A DNA stretch of 64,000 nt from Pararhizobium capsulatum DSM 1112 (GCF_030814475.1 NZ_JAUSVF010000001.1:4125001-4189000), one strand, 5' to 3'. Positions 1 to 12,711 are shown, counted from the stretch's first letter. Notes: generated from the sequence alone by a model not told the origin. Made by a program: numbers and translations.

Positions 1-1
1 G

Positions 2-2963
<2,962 letters not shown>

Positions 2964-3009
2964 ACCGAGTGGTTATAGAATTTAGGGGAACGCGAGAAGG
3001 GCGGCATAT

Positions 3010-3035
3010 CCCTCTCCCCGCGAGCGGGGAGAGGG
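3010..3035. repeat. GC-rich intergenic palindrome
   Basis: Perfect 12-bp arms (CCCTCTCCCCGC and its complement) around a 2-nt centre, between pgm and glgX. Related palindromes with the same CTCCCCGC/GCGGGGAG core occur at 5687-5712 and 35313-35333. They resemble the short mosaic palindromes scattered in rhizobial intergenic regions. No T-run follows, so a classic terminator is unlikely, though the hairpin may stabilise the pgm mRNA 3' end. Confidence 0.6.
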
Positions 3036-3128
3036 GACGACAGAACGCTTCATAGCGATGGAGTGACTTCGGGAAATGCAAATCCGGCCATAGACGCAAT
3101 ATCCTTCGCCAAGACAGCAGGTAGTTTC

Positions 3129-5102
3129 ATGTCGAACATCACCGCCCCGTCCTCACTCGGCGCCGTCATTGGTGATGACGGCACGACCTTTTCCGTCTTC
3201 TCGGCGACGGCCAGCGGCATTGAACTCTGCCTGTTCGATGAAACCGGAGAACAGGAGCTGCGCCGCCTGCCGATGCAGCGCGGCGAGGATAATGTTCATC
3301 GACTGACAGTCCCGGATGCCGGTGCCGGCACGCGCTACGGCTACCGCGCCTGGGGCCGTTATGAACCCGACCAAGGCCTCTGGTTCGATCCCGCCAAACT
3401 GCTGGTTGATCCCTATGCAATCGAACTTGATCGCCCGTTCCGGCACGACGCTCACCTCATGCATTTCGGCGAGGACACGACCGATCTCGTACCGCGCGCC
3501 ATCGTCATCGAGCCCTCCCGTCATCAGCCGGAACCTGTACACTTCACGCCCGGCGGCCTTATCTACGAGGTCGCGGCCAAGCCCTTCACCATGCGTCACC
3601 CGGACGTGCCGGAAGCTATCTGCGGCACCGTTGCAGCACTCGCGCATCCGGCCATCATCGCCCATCTGAAGCGTATCGGCGTCTCTGCCGTGGAACTCAT
3701 GCCGATCACAGCCTGGATCGACGAACGCCACCTGCCGTCACTCGGGCTTTCCAACGGCTGGGGCTATAACCCGATCGCCTTCATGGCGCTCGATCCACGC
3801 CTTGTTCCCGGCGGTGTCCGGGAATTGCGCGAGACCGTCGATGCCCTGCACGAAGAAGGTATCGGCGTGATCCTCGATCTCGTCTTCAACCATTCCGGCG
3901 AAAGCGACCGCTGGGGCACGAACCTGTCGATGCGCGGACTCGATAACCTCACCTACTATCGCCACGCCACGGACCAGCCGGGCAATCTGATCAATGATAC
4001 CGGCTGCGGCAACACCATTGCCTGCGACAACCCCGTCGTGCGTCGGTTGATCCTCGACAGCCTCCGGCATTTCGTTCTTTCCGCCGGTGTCGATGGTTTC
4101 CGCTTCGATCTCGGCTCGATCCTCGGCCGCGACATGGGCGGCTTCAGCCGGGATGCCGCACTGCTACAGGAGATGCTGGCCGATCCTGTCCTCAAGGATC
4201 GCGTGCTGATCGCCGAGCCCTGGGATATTGGCCCGGGCGGTTATCAGCTCGGCAATTTCCCACCCCCGTTCCTGGAGTGGAACGACCGCGCCCGCGACGA
4301 TATCCGCCGTCACTGGCGCGGCGACGAGCACACCGTCGGGGCACTCGCCACGGTGCTTGCCGGCTCCTCCGATATCTTTTCCCGCCATGGCCTGACGAAC
4401 ACCCGCAGCGTCAATTTCATCGCCGCACATGACGGCTTCACGCTGATGGATCTCGTTTCCTATGCCGAGAAGCACAACGAAGCGAATGGTGAGGAGAACC
4501 GCGACGGGCACAACGAGAACTATTCGTGGAACAATGGCATTGAGGGCAAGACCAACGATGCCGAAGTTCTTGGCTGGCGAAAGCGGGATGTGAAAGGCCT
4601 GCTCTCCACCCTCTTTGCGACCCGCGGTACCGTGATGATGTCAGCCGGCGATGAAGGTGGGCGTAGCCAGGGTGGCAACAACAACGCCTATTGCCAGGAC
4701 AATGACATTACCTATGTCGACTGGGCGGCGCTGGATGACCGTCTGGTGGAGCACACGGCGGCACTGTCGGCCATCCGCGCCCGGTTCGACGGCTTGCGCG
4801 AGCAAGCCTTTTTCATCGGCAATGGCGATGTCGAGTGGCTGCGCTTTGATGGCGAACCAATGTCGGTCGGTGACTGGGAAAGCTCGCAGACCGATACGCT
4901 CGTGATGATGATTGCGACCAATGATGCGCTGCAGGAGAGAACTACCCGCCTCGCCATCGCCATCAACCGGTCCCATGCGCCCCACGCCACAAGGTTCGCC
5001 GCAAAAGACGACGCAAGCTGGCAGGCGCTGCTTGGAGAAGAAGCGGCAAAGCCGGGGATCACGCCTGCCAGAAGTGTCAGTTTTCACGCCGAAATTTATT
5101 GA
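3129..5102 (+). CDS. glgX: Glycogen debranching enzyme GlgX
   Basis: GH13 isoamylase-type enzyme that hydrolyses alpha-1,6 branches of limit dextrins during glycogen breakdown. An N-terminal CBM48 (about residues 10-95) precedes the (beta/alpha)8 barrel. Catalytic residues read directly: nucleophile D327 in GFRFDLGS, acid/base E363 in LIAEPWDIG, and D435 in AAHDGF; the DLVFNHSGES stretch is GH13 region I. Starting at ATG 3129 gives 657 aa, the usual GlgX size. A GTG at 3063 would add 22 residues not expected in the family. It follows pgm after a 165-nt gap holding a palindrome, so it may be part of the operon or separately transcribed. Confidence 0.95.
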   Translation: MSNITAPSSLGAVIGDDGTTFSVFSATASGIELCLFDETGEQELRRLPMQRGEDNVHRLTVPDAGAGTRYGYRAWGRYEPDQGLWFDPAKLLVDPYAIELDRPFRHDAHLMHFGEDTTDLVPRAIVIEPSRHQPEPVHFTPGGLIYEVAAKPFTMRHPDVPEAICGTVAALAHPAIIAHLKRIGVSAVELMPITAWIDERHLPSLGLSNGWGYNPIAFMALDPRLVPGGVRELRETVDALHEEGIGVILDLVFNHSGESDRWGTNLSMRGLDNLTYYRHATDQPGNLINDTGCGNTIACDNPVVRRLILDSLRHFVLSAGVDGFRFDLGSILGRDMGGFSRDAALLQEMLADPVLKDRVLIAEPWDIGPGGYQLGNFPPPFLEWNDRARDDIRRHWRGDEHTVGALATVLAGSSDIFSRHGLTNTRSVNFIAAHDGFTLMDLVSYAEKHNEANGEENRDGHNENYSWNNGIEGKTNDAEVLGWRKRDVKGLLSTLFATRGTVMMSAGDEGGRSQGGNNNAYCQDNDITYVDWAALDDRLVEHTAALSAIRARFDGLREQAFFIGNGDVEWLRFDGEPMSVGDWESSQTDTLVMMIATNDALQERTTRLAIAINRSHAPHATRFAAKDDASWQALLGEEAAKPGITPARSVSFHAEIY

Positions 5103-5185
5103 TCTCCCCACAATTACGGCAATTGCGGGAACTCCATCCCGCGGAATATAACAGCCGCAGGGGAGCCTTCATTTCAGGGAAGTTC

Positions 5186-5674
5186 ATGCCGCAGGAAATT
5201 TCGCTTTCGGATGTCAAAGGGTTGGTTGGTAAGGAGATTGGAATCTCCGACTGGATTACCGTATCTCAGACAATCATCGACGGTTTTGCCGATGCGACCA
5301 ACGATCATCAGTTCATCCATACAGACCCGGTGCGCGCGGCGGCGGAAACCCCCTTCGGCGGCACGATCGCCCATGGCTTCCTCTCGCTTTCCCTGCTGTC
5401 TGCCATGAATTTCAATTGCCTGCCCAGGGTGCGTGAGCAGACCATGGGCATCAACTATGGCTTCGACAAAGTGCGCTTCATGACACCGGTGAAGAGCGGC
5501 GCGCGGGTGCGCGGTCGCTTCACGATGGCCGAAGCCCGCTTCCGCGGCGCCGGCATGATCATGGTCACTTACGATGTGACGGTGGATATCGAAGGTGAAC
5601 GTAAGCCGGCCCTGACGGCGAATTGGCTGACGATCATACAGTTCGATCCGAAAGATCGGCCTGCGGACGCCTGA
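5186..5674 (+). CDS. MaoC-like (R)-specific hydratase, NodN-type
   Basis: Hot-dog-fold MaoC dehydratase of about 162 aa. This family hydrates trans-2-enoyl-CoA to (R)-3-hydroxyacyl-CoA; NodN is the rhizobial relative. The hydratase signature is visible: FADATNDHQFIHTDPVRA supplies the catalytic Asp and His, followed by TPFGGTIAHGFLSLSLL. ATG 5186 follows a CAGGGAAG ribosome site; an upstream in-frame start at 5099 overlaps glgX and adds unrelated residues. The true substrate is unknown. It faces the sox operon (convergent) across a palindrome. Confidence 0.88.
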   Translation: MPQEISLSDVKGLVGKEIGISDWITVSQTIIDGFADATNDHQFIHTDPVRAAAETPFGGTIAHGFLSLSLLSAMNFNCLPRVREQTMGINYGFDKVRFMTPVKSGARVRGRFTMAEARFRGAGMIMVTYDVTVDIEGERKPALTANWLTIIQFDPKDRPADA

Positions 5675-5686
5675 GCACCGTCGTCC

Positions 5687-5712
5687 CCTCGCCCCGCTTG
5701 CGGGGAGAAGGA
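5687..5712. repeat. Imperfect GC-rich palindrome between convergent genes
   Basis: CCCCTC-GCCCCGC / GCGGGGAGAAGG with a TT centre and two mismatches, in the 71-nt gap between the MaoC gene and soxG. It shares the core of the palindrome at 3010-3035. Its position suits termination of both convergent transcripts, but no T-run follows on either strand. Confidence 0.5.
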
Positions 5713-5745
5713 AGATGCGGCGCCTAGCGCGCCGAATCCGGCTTC

Positions 5746-6294
5746 TCAATGTCCGGAATCTTCCGCGCCTTCGGCCAAAAGCCCCGAAACATAAGGCGCA
5801 AACGAGCGCCAGCACTCCACCCGGAATGCATCTTCCGCCGTGCGCATCAGCACGATCTCTGCTTTGCCGAAGACCGTGCGCGAGCAGGCGCCGACCGGGA
5901 AGACTGCCAATGACAGGTCCTGCGGGCAGCCGCTGTTGAGCGTCACTTCCGCACCCCGTCCCTTGACGAACAAGGCCGTGTTACGATGGGAGATATCGGT
6001 AGCGGAGTGCAGCACGCCGCTCGAAGCGGCCGCGGCCGGAAGGTCGGCCTCGGTCTCGTCGATGATCAGCCATTCATCCGGGCCGAGCCAGAGGGCGTGA
6101 CGGCTACCAGACGAGGCAGATGTCTTCGGCCGGGTCGTCAGCTGGACGCCGAGGGCGGCCGAAAGTGCTGCAACAGCGTCCGGCTTTGCCCGCAGCGACA
6201 GTCGACGTGCCGGAGCGGCAGGCGAGACGGATGCAGAGGCAGAGCCGCCGTGAAAGCCGGAAAGCGCCAATGTGCGCGTTGCGAGATCAGCCAT
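5746..6294 (-). CDS. soxG: Sarcosine oxidase gamma subunit SoxG
   Basis: Small subunit (182 aa) of the heterotetrameric sarcosine oxidase, which demethylates sarcosine to glycine and gives 5,10-methylene-tetrahydrofolate and H2O2. Recognised by the LWLGPDEWLII and DISHRNTALFVKG stretches, the Cys-containing SGCPQDLS segment and the C-terminal ECWRSFAPYV. It is the last gene of soxB-soxD-soxA-soxG and overlaps soxA by 8 nt, so the two are translationally coupled. Gamma subunits are structurally related to GcvT but carry no cofactor (family knowledge). Confidence 0.95.
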   Translation of the reverse strand: MADLATRTLALSGFHGGSASASVSPAAPARRLSLRAKPDAVAALSAALGVQLTTRPKTSASSGSRHALWLGPDEWLIIDETEADLPAAAASSGVLHSATDISHRNTALFVKGRGAEVTLNSGCPQDLSLAVFPVGACSRTVFGKAEIVLMRTAEDAFRVECWRSFAPYVSGLLAEGAEDSGH

Positions 6295-9280
6295 TGAGCC
6301 GCACTCCTTCCTTGTCGATGAACACCATCTCGCTTACCTCGACCGCGATGGTGCGGTCGGGCATTGGCACATAAAGCGTCTGGCCGAGGCGCGCCTTGCC
6401 ACCGGCGACCAGCGCCAGCGCAATCGAGCGCCCGGCGTTTTCCGACCAGTAGGACGAGGTGACGTGACCGAGCATGGTCATCGGCTTCGGCTGGTTCGGA
6501 TCCGCAACGATCTGCGCGCCTTCTTCCAATACAACCTTCGGGTCCTTCGTCAGGAGCCCGACAAGCTGCTTACGGCCCTCGCGAACGAGATCAGGCCGCT
6601 TCAGGCCGCGGATACCGACGAAATCGGTCTTCTTTTTGCCGACGGCCCAGCCGAGACTGGCATCATCGGGGGTGACAGTGCCGTCGGTATCCTGCCCGAC
6701 GATGATGTAACCCTTTTCGGCGCGCAGGATGTGCATGGCCTCGGTGCCGTAGGCGCAACCGCCAGCCTTGTCGACTTCCGCGCGGATCGCTTCCCAGATG
6801 GCTGGGCCGAAATCGGCGGGAACGTTGACTTCGAAGCCCATTTCACCGGTGAACGACATGCGGAACAGCCGGGTTGGCACGCCGCAAATCTTGCCTTCGC
6901 GCACGCTCATATGCGGGAAAGCCTCGTTGGAAAGATCGATGCCTTCGACCAGCGGCGCAATGACCTCGCGAGCCTTCGGCCCCTGAACCGCGATGACGGC
7001 CCACTGTTCGGTGGCAGAGGTCAGCCAGACATTCAGTTCAGGGAATTCCGTCTGCAGATAGTCTTCCATATGGTTCATGACGCGGGCGGCACCGCCGGTC
7101 GTCGTCGTCACATGGAAACGGTCTTCCGCCATGCGGCCGACGACGCCGTCGTCATAAACGAAACCGTCTTCGCGCAGCATGATGCCGTAGCGCGAGCGTC
7201 CTGGCTTCAGCGTATCCCAGCTGTTGGTGTAGGTCAGGTTGAGGAAGGTTGCCGCATCCGGGCCGACGACCTCGATCTTGCCGAGCGTCGAGGCATCGAA
7301 CATGCCGACCGTTTCGCGAACGGTCTTGCACTCACGGTTGACAGCCCGGTGCATGTCTTCGCCAGCACGCGGATAGTACCAGGCGCGCTTCCACTGCCCG
7401 ACATCCTCGAACACGGCGCCTTCGGCTTCTTCCAAAGCATGCATCGGTGTCTTGCGGGTCGGGTCGAAAAGCTCGCCGCGCGAATGGCTGATCAGCGTGC
7501 CGAATGTAACCGGGGTGTACGGCGCGCGAAAAGTGGTGAGGCCCACTTCCGGGATACCGCGTCCGAGCGTTTCCGCTGCAATCGCCAGACCGTGCAGGTT
7601 GGAAAGCTTGCCCTGATCGGTCGCCATGCCATTGGTGGTGAAGCGCTTGATATGCTCGATCGAGTGCATGCCTTCGCGCACAGCCAGACGGATGTCCTTG
7701 GCGCAGACGTCGTTCTGGAAGTCGATGAAGGCCTTGACCGTCGTGTCTTCGCCGGCACCTTCCGCAGCACCGGACATGCCGCCGGTCCACTGGAAAGCAT
7801 TCGTCGCCTGCAGCTCGACCTTGCCCGTGGCTTCAAAGCCCGAAGCCTTGGCCATCAGCTCGCCGGCTGCCAGCGCTTCCTCGATGGTGGCCTGCAGATC
7901 CGTCGTGCCATTGCAGGCACCGATGGAAAGGCAATCCTGCGCATAGACGCCCGGCAGGAACGAACCGCTCTCGGCATCATAAGCGACCTTGCCGCGCGAC
8001 TGGGAGAACATATGCACCGAAGGCGTCCAGCCGGCCGAGGTCAACAGCGCGTCGATCGCGATATTGCGCTTGGCGCTCGAACCGTTGCGGGCAACCGACA
8101 TGCCGGCAACCCGCAGCTTGCCGGAAGTCGAGAGAACGCTATGACCCGTCAGCACCTCGATTCCCAGCGCGCGGGCTTCTGCCAGAACGGCCTCACCCGG
8201 CTTTTCGCGGCAATCGACGATGGCGGCAACGGTTACGCCCGCACGCTTCAGGTCGAAGGCCGCTTCATAGGCCGAGTCGTTGGCGGTATAGACGCCAACC
8301 TTGCGGCCGACGGCAACGCCGAAGTGGTTGAGGTAGGTGCGCGCCGCGGACGCCTGCATGATGCCGGGACGGTCGTTGTTGGCGAAAACCATGTGGCGCT
8401 CGATAGCGCCGGTCGCGATGACGACGCGCTTGGCGCGGACCTGCCACAGCCGCTCGCGCGGCAGGCGGCGATCGGGCTTGGCGACATGATCGGTGACACG
8501 CTCGACAAGGCCAACGAAATTCTGGGCGTAGTAACCAAACGCCGTCGTACGCGGCAGCACCGTCACATTCGACATCTTGGCGAGATCAACCGCCGTCTTC
8601 TGCGCCCACGTGAAGCCATCGACACCATCGACAGTGACGCTCTTGTCGTAGTGCATCGCGCCACCGACTTCCGGCTGCTCGTCGCAGACGATGACGCGGG
8701 CGCCGGTCTTCGCCGCCGCAAGCGCCGCCGAAAGCCCGGCAATACCGCCGCCGATCACCAGCACGTCGCAATGGGCGTAGCGGCTGGAATAGTGATCCGT
8801 ATCGTCTTCCGTCGGCGCAACGCCAAGACCGGCAGCCGCGCGGATCTGCGGCTCATAAATATGCTTCCAGGCCTGCTTCGGCCACATGAAGGTCTTGTAG
8901 TAGAAGCCGGCGGCAAAGAAGGGCGACAGCAGGTTGTTGATCGACCCCACGTCGAAGGAGAGCGACGGATAGCGGTTCTGGGAGATCGTCTTCATGCCGT
9001 CGAAGACTTCCTGCACTGTGGCGCGCACATTCGGCTGCTTGCGCGCGGCATCGCGCTCGACGCCGATCAGGCCGTTGGGCTCTTCCGGGCCGGCCGAAAC
9101 GACGCCACGAGGGCGGTGATACTTGAACGAACGGCCGACAAGATGAACGCCGTTTGCCAGTAGCGCCGAGGCGACGGTGTCACCTTCGAGCGCGCCGTAG
9201 CTCTTGCCGTCGAAAGAGAACCGGGCAGTTCTTGCGGGGGTCAGGCGACCAGCGCCGGGAATACGATTTGCGCCGCTCAT
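6287..9280 (-). CDS. soxA: Sarcosine oxidase alpha subunit SoxA
   Basis: Large subunit (997 aa). An N-terminal 2Fe-2S-ferredoxin-like fold (about 10-100; RFSFDGKSYGALEGDTVASAL) precedes an NAD-binding Rossmann domain (VLVIGGGIAGLSAALAAA near 173-190) and a C-terminal GcvT-like folate-binding half (from about 610; YNHRV-type region replaced by LTYTNSWDTLKPGRSRYG, then VQGPKAREV and SFTGEMGFEV). The subunit binds NAD+ and tetrahydrofolate and channels formaldehyde to folate (family knowledge). It overlaps soxD by 4 nt and soxG by 8 nt. Length and domain order are normal. Confidence 0.97.
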   Translation of the reverse strand: MSGANRIPGAGRLTPARTARFSFDGKSYGALEGDTVASALLANGVHLVGRSFKYHRPRGVVSAGPEEPNGLIGVERDAARKQPNVRATVQEVFDGMKTISQNRYPSLSFDVGSINNLLSPFFAAGFYYKTFMWPKQAWKHIYEPQIRAAAGLGVAPTEDDTDHYSSRYAHCDVLVIGGGIAGLSAALAAAKTGARVIVCDEQPEVGGAMHYDKSVTVDGVDGFTWAQKTAVDLAKMSNVTVLPRTTAFGYYAQNFVGLVERVTDHVAKPDRRLPRERLWQVRAKRVVIATGAIERHMVFANNDRPGIMQASAARTYLNHFGVAVGRKVGVYTANDSAYEAAFDLKRAGVTVAAIVDCREKPGEAVLAEARALGIEVLTGHSVLSTSGKLRVAGMSVARNGSSAKRNIAIDALLTSAGWTPSVHMFSQSRGKVAYDAESGSFLPGVYAQDCLSIGACNGTTDLQATIEEALAAGELMAKASGFEATGKVELQATNAFQWTGGMSGAAEGAGEDTTVKAFIDFQNDVCAKDIRLAVREGMHSIEHIKRFTTNGMATDQGKLSNLHGLAIAAETLGRGIPEVGLTTFRAPYTPVTFGTLISHSRGELFDPTRKTPMHALEEAEGAVFEDVGQWKRAWYYPRAGEDMHRAVNRECKTVRETVGMFDASTLGKIEVVGPDAATFLNLTYTNSWDTLKPGRSRYGIMLREDGFVYDDGVVGRMAEDRFHVTTTTGGAARVMNHMEDYLQTEFPELNVWLTSATEQWAVIAVQGPKAREVIAPLVEGIDLSNEAFPHMSVREGKICGVPTRLFRMSFTGEMGFEVNVPADFGPAIWEAIRAEVDKAGGCAYGTEAMHILRAEKGYIIVGQDTDGTVTPDDASLGWAVGKKKTDFVGIRGLKRPDLVREGRKQLVGLLTKDPKVVLEEGAQIVADPNQPKPMTMLGHVTSSYWSENAGRSIALALVAGGKARLGQTLYVPMPDRTIAVEVSEMVFIDKEGVRLNG

Positions 9281-9618
9281 TTCGCGTCGGACTCCGTAGC
9301 TTCATAGGTTTCGACGGGGGCAGTGACTGTTGCAGCAGCGTCAAGATCCGGCTTCGACTGGCCGGCCTCGTAGGTCATTTTGAACTTGTCGCTGACGGTA
9401 TCGCGTGCCGCGTTGAAAAAGCGGCCACAGCCGTTGATGTGGCGCCAGCGCTCAAAGATCAGCCCTTTCGGGTTATCGCGCAGGAAGAAGAACGCTTCGA
9501 ACTCTGCATCCGAGATATCAGCGATGTTGGTGGGGCGCGCGATATGGGCGTCACCCGCGCCGCGGAACTCAAGCTCGGAACGCTCTTCCTCGCAATAGGG
9601 GCAATAGATCAGCAGCAT
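9277..9618 (-). CDS. soxD: Sarcosine oxidase delta subunit SoxD
   Basis: Zinc-binding delta subunit, 113 aa. The four expected ligands are readable: C6 and C9 in IYCPYCEEE, then H60 and C64 in WRHINGCGRFFN. The C-terminal tail after residue 95 is Ala/Thr/Glu rich. It overlaps soxA by 4 nt and lies 73 nt downstream of soxB, in the standard soxBDAG order. Confidence 0.95.
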   Translation of the reverse strand: MLLIYCPYCEEERSELEFRGAGDAHIARPTNIADISDAEFEAFFFLRDNPKGLIFERWRHINGCGRFFNAARDTVSDKFKMTYEAGQSKPDLDAAATVTAPVETYEATESDAK

Positions 9619-9691
9619 GGGAAGCTCCCGGCACTTTGAAATTTCGAAGACGGATCAGCCGTCATGATGGAAACGCACATATCAAACCTCG

Positions 9692-10945
9692 TCAGTGCGC
9701 CACGGCAGCCGCAGCCGCCTCGTCGATCAGGCGTCCCGAACGGAAGCGATCGAGTGTCAGGCCGGCAGCAAGCTTATGCGGCTCACCCTTGGCGATGAGA
9801 TGGGCAAAGAGGTTGGCCGAACCCGGCGTCGCCTTGAAGCCGCCGGTGCCCCAGCCGCAATTGACGAACAGGTTCTGAACTGGGGTCACGCCCTGGATCG
9901 CGGAACGATCAGGCGTGTTGTCGGTGATGCCGCCCCATTGGCGCATCATCTTGACGCGGCGGAAGATCGGGAACAGTTCGCAGATCGCATCCAGCGTATG
10001 GGTAATGATCTGCAGACCGCCGGTCTGGGAATAGGAATTGTACTGGTCCGTACCCGCACCGATGACAAGTTCGCCCTTGTCGGACTGCGAGATATAGGCA
10101 TGCACCGTGTTCGACATGACGACGCAGGGGAAGATCGGCTTCATCGGCTCCGAAACGAGCGCCTGCAACGGCACCGAATGCAGCGGCACACGCACATCGG
10201 CCATCGCCATGACGACGGAGTTGTGACCGGACGCTGAAACACCAACCTTCTTCGCGCCAATAAAGCCTCTGTTGGTATCGACACCCGTCACTTCGCCGTT
10301 GGGCCCGCGACGAATACCCTTCACTTCACAATTCTGAATGATGTGCACGCCGCGGTCTGCGGCCGCACGGGCATAGCCCCAGGCGACGGCATCGTGGCGG
10401 GCCGTGCCACCGCGACGCTGAAGGGCCGCACCATTGATCGGATACCGGGCGCCGGCGGAAATATCGAGCGGCGGGCAATAATCCCGCGCCTGCTCGGGCG
10501 TCAGCCATTCGTTGTCAATGCCGTAGAGACGGTTGGCATGGATATGCCGCTTGAACACCTGCTGATCATGGACGTTGTGCGACAGCATCATCACGCCGCG
10601 CGGCGAATACATGACGTTGTAGTTCAATTCCTGGCTGAGGTTTTCCCAGAGTTTCAGCGAGTGCTCGTAGATGTCCATGCTCTCGTCATAGAGATAGTTG
10701 GACCGGATGATCGTGGTGTTACGGCCGGTGTTGCCGCCGCCGAGCCAGCCTTTTTCGAGCACTGCTACATTGGTGATGCCGTGCTCCTTGGCAAGATAAT
10801 AGGCAGCCCCCAGGCCGTGACCGCCGCCGCCAACGATGATGACGTCATATTCCTTGCGCGGCTCGGGCGATGTCCATTGCGCTTCCCAACCCTTGTGGCC
10901 ACGCATCGCTTCGCGAGCCACGGCAAAAACCGAATATTTGCGCAT
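9692..10945 (-). CDS. soxB: Sarcosine oxidase beta subunit SoxB
   Basis: FAD/FMN-carrying beta subunit, 417 aa, where sarcosine is oxidised. The dinucleotide fold YDVIIVGGGGHGLGAAYYLA lies near residue 33; a second signature, GGTARHDAVAWG (H184), fits the His region that anchors the covalent flavin in the family (assignment inferred). The C-terminus shows MMRQWGGITDNTPDRS and VNCGWGTGGFKATPGS. It is the first gene of the operon, so the promoter should lie in 10946-11302. A GAGG-containing ribosome site precedes the ATG. Confidence 0.96.
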   Translation of the reverse strand: MRKYSVFAVAREAMRGHKGWEAQWTSPEPRKEYDVIIVGGGGHGLGAAYYLAKEHGITNVAVLEKGWLGGGNTGRNTTIIRSNYLYDESMDIYEHSLKLWENLSQELNYNVMYSPRGVMMLSHNVHDQQVFKRHIHANRLYGIDNEWLTPEQARDYCPPLDISAGARYPINGAALQRRGGTARHDAVAWGYARAAADRGVHIIQNCEVKGIRRGPNGEVTGVDTNRGFIGAKKVGVSASGHNSVVMAMADVRVPLHSVPLQALVSEPMKPIFPCVVMSNTVHAYISQSDKGELVIGAGTDQYNSYSQTGGLQIITHTLDAICELFPIFRRVKMMRQWGGITDNTPDRSAIQGVTPVQNLFVNCGWGTGGFKATPGSANLFAHLIAKGEPHKLAAGLTLDRFRSGRLIDEAAAAAVAH

Positions 10946-11302
10946 CCGCCTCTAAACTCCGTCCGTCCTGGGAATTCTCTGTCGCCGTTAGAAATCGCAA
11001 ATCGCGGCCGTCTGCAACGGCTGTTTTGCGACGCAATCCGCCGCGTCCTGCGCGTCTTGCGACATCGCCAAGTTCCCGATCGTTTTGCCTGACTGAGGCA
11101 GCATCATGCCCCTTCCGCCGCGAAATTGCGAGCAAGTCAGCAATTTTCGGCTCCCGCCCACGTCTGGCGGCTGGACTTTGGCCGGATGATCTGGTATCGG
11201 CACCCACCAATTGTACAGCCTCAGGGCTCTGCAAACAGAATTTTGTTGCCTCGTCGACCTGACTTCATGAGGCTCACAACCGAACAAAGGAACGGGATTA
11301 AC
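10946..11302. promoter_or_regulatory. Divergent intergenic region soxB / rpsU
   Basis: About 357 nt with no credible gene. It must hold the soxB promoter (minus) and the rpsU promoter (plus). The plus-strand end carries AAAGGAACGGG just before rpsU. I could not pick convincing -35/-10 pairs for either side. Confidence 0.45.
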
Positions 11303-11542
11303 GTGCAGGTACTAGTCCGCGACAATAATGTCGATCAAGCGCTTCGCGCACTCAAGAAGAAGATGCAGCGCGAAGGTATCTTTCGTGAAATGAAGATGCG
11401 CGACTATTACGAGAAGCCTTCCCAGAAGCGCGCTCGTGAAAAGGCTGAGGGCGTTCGTCGCATTCGCAAGCTGGCCCGCAAGCGCATGCAGCGCGAAGGC
11501 CTCATCGCCGGTCCCCGTCCAGCAGCAGCTGGCGCACGCTAA
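11303..11542 (+). CDS. rpsU: Small ribosomal subunit protein bS21
   Basis: Ribosomal protein bS21, 79 aa, basic ([20 protein letters not shown], then [12 protein letters not shown] repeats), part of the 30S platform near the anti-Shine-Dalgarno region. The start is GTG 11303, preceded at good distance by AAAGGAACGG; an upstream ATG in the same frame adds unconserved residues. The Ala-rich end (PRPAAAGAR) is typical of rhizobial copies. A terminator hairpin follows 31 nt after the stop. Confidence 0.96.
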   Translation: MQVLVRDNNVDQALRALKKKMQREGIFREMKMRDYYEKPSQKRAREKAEGVRRIRKLARKRMQREGLIAGPRPAAAGAR

Positions 11543-11573
11543 TCTGCACCCTCGACCACTCGAGGCAATACCC

Positions 11574-11603
11574 GGCGGGGGCGACGTGTCGCCACCGCCT
11601 TTT
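11574..11603 (+). terminator. rpsU intrinsic terminator
   Basis: A GGCGGGGGCG stem pairs with CGCCACCGCC (one mismatch) around a 6-nt loop, then TTTT. It is placed just after rpsU. Confidence 0.75.
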
Positions 11604-11814
11604 CTGTATCTGACGGGCTCTCCCGTCAAAAGCCCCATTAACCGATCATTCGGCCATGGCGGCGGCGCGCAAGAAGCGCCATAATGTCTTCGGACATGGA
11701 GCGCAGCATCGAGGACGATGCTCCCGATTCGCTCTTCACTGGAAGTGCACATGGCTCTCGCGGACTACCGCCCGACACATGTGTAACGAGCATCGCTTAA
11801 ATGAGGAATCGATC

Positions 11815-12690
11815 TTGACATCGACTGCCAGGACTGCGGATTTTTCCGGCACTATTTCCTTCACCCCGCGCCGCCTCATGGGCCTTGCCGGTCTTCTGGC
11901 CGTGGCTGCGATCGGCCTTTCGGGCTGCCAGTCGGCCGACACTTCCAGCACCATGATGCGCGTTGAGCGCGAGCAGGGCTCCGAGCAGAACATAGCCTCC
12001 CTCTCGAACGTCATCGCTGCCAACCCGAGCGACCCGGAAGGCTATAACGTCCGCGGCTCGGCCTATGGCCGCGCCGGCGAATTCCGCCGCGCGCTCGCCG
12101 ACTTCAACAAGGCGCTGGAGCTCAATCCTCAGTTCTATCAGGCCTACGCCAATCGCGCGTTGGTCGAGCGCAACATGGGCGACCAGGCACAGGCGCAGGC
12201 GGACTATAACCGCGCCCTGCAGCTCAATCCGCGCTACGACGTCGCCTATATCGGCCGCGGCAATCTTTATCGCCAGGCAGGCCAGCTCGATGCCGCCTTC
12301 GCCGATTTCAACAAGGCGATCGAACTGGATACGACCGATCCCCGCGCCTATCACAACCGCGGCCTGATCTACCAGGCACGCAACCAGCACGGTCAGGCAA
12401 TCGAGGACTTCTCGACCGCGATCTCGCTCGCACCGAACTCACCCGAGCCGTATAACGGCCGCGGCATTTCCTATGTCGCCCAGAACGACAACGACAATGC
12501 CTTTGCGGATTTCAACACCGCCATCAATCTCAACGGCAAGATCGCCGAATCCTGGGCCAATCAGGCGCTGGTCTATGAGCGTCAGGGCCAAAAGGAAAAG
12601 GCGAAGCGCTCCTATTCGCACGCGCTGCAGCTCGATCCGAAATACGAGCCGGCACGCGCCGGTCTGAACCGCATCAACGCAGGCGCCTGA
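11815..12690 (+). CDS. TPR-repeat outer-envelope lipoprotein
   Basis: 291-aa lipoprotein. A signal peptide with hydrophobic core LAGLLAVAAIGL ends in lipobox LSGC, predicting lipidation of the Cys and envelope attachment. The rest is about six tetratricopeptide repeats (YNVRGSAYGRAGEFRRALAD, YANRALVERNMGD and so on), each with the W/Y-G-Y-A-x-P pattern, so it is a protein-interaction scaffold. Its partner is unknown. I chose TTG 11815, which has GAGGAA eight bases upstream; ATG 11779 would add 12 residues and lacks a ribosome site. It is followed by a terminator at 12741. Confidence 0.88.
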   Translation: MTSTARTADFSGTISFTPRRLMGLAGLLAVAAIGLSGCQSADTSSTMMRVEREQGSEQNIASLSNVIAANPSDPEGYNVRGSAYGRAGEFRRALADFNKALELNPQFYQAYANRALVERNMGDQAQAQADYNRALQLNPRYDVAYIGRGNLYRQAGQLDAAFADFNKAIELDTTDPRAYHNRGLIYQARNQHGQAIEDFSTAISLAPNSPEPYNGRGISYVAQNDNDNAFADFNTAINLNGKIAESWANQALVYERQGQKEKAKRSYSHALQLDPKYEPARAGLNRINAGA

Positions 12691-12711
12691 TCGACGCGCA
12701 AATGCCAAGCG

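Noticed and set aside
6272..9163. 963-codon open frame on the plus strand
   Set aside because: It lies exactly antisense to soxA, whose motifs and operon context are clear. GC-rich third positions leave the complementary frame open. No ribosome site or family resemblance.
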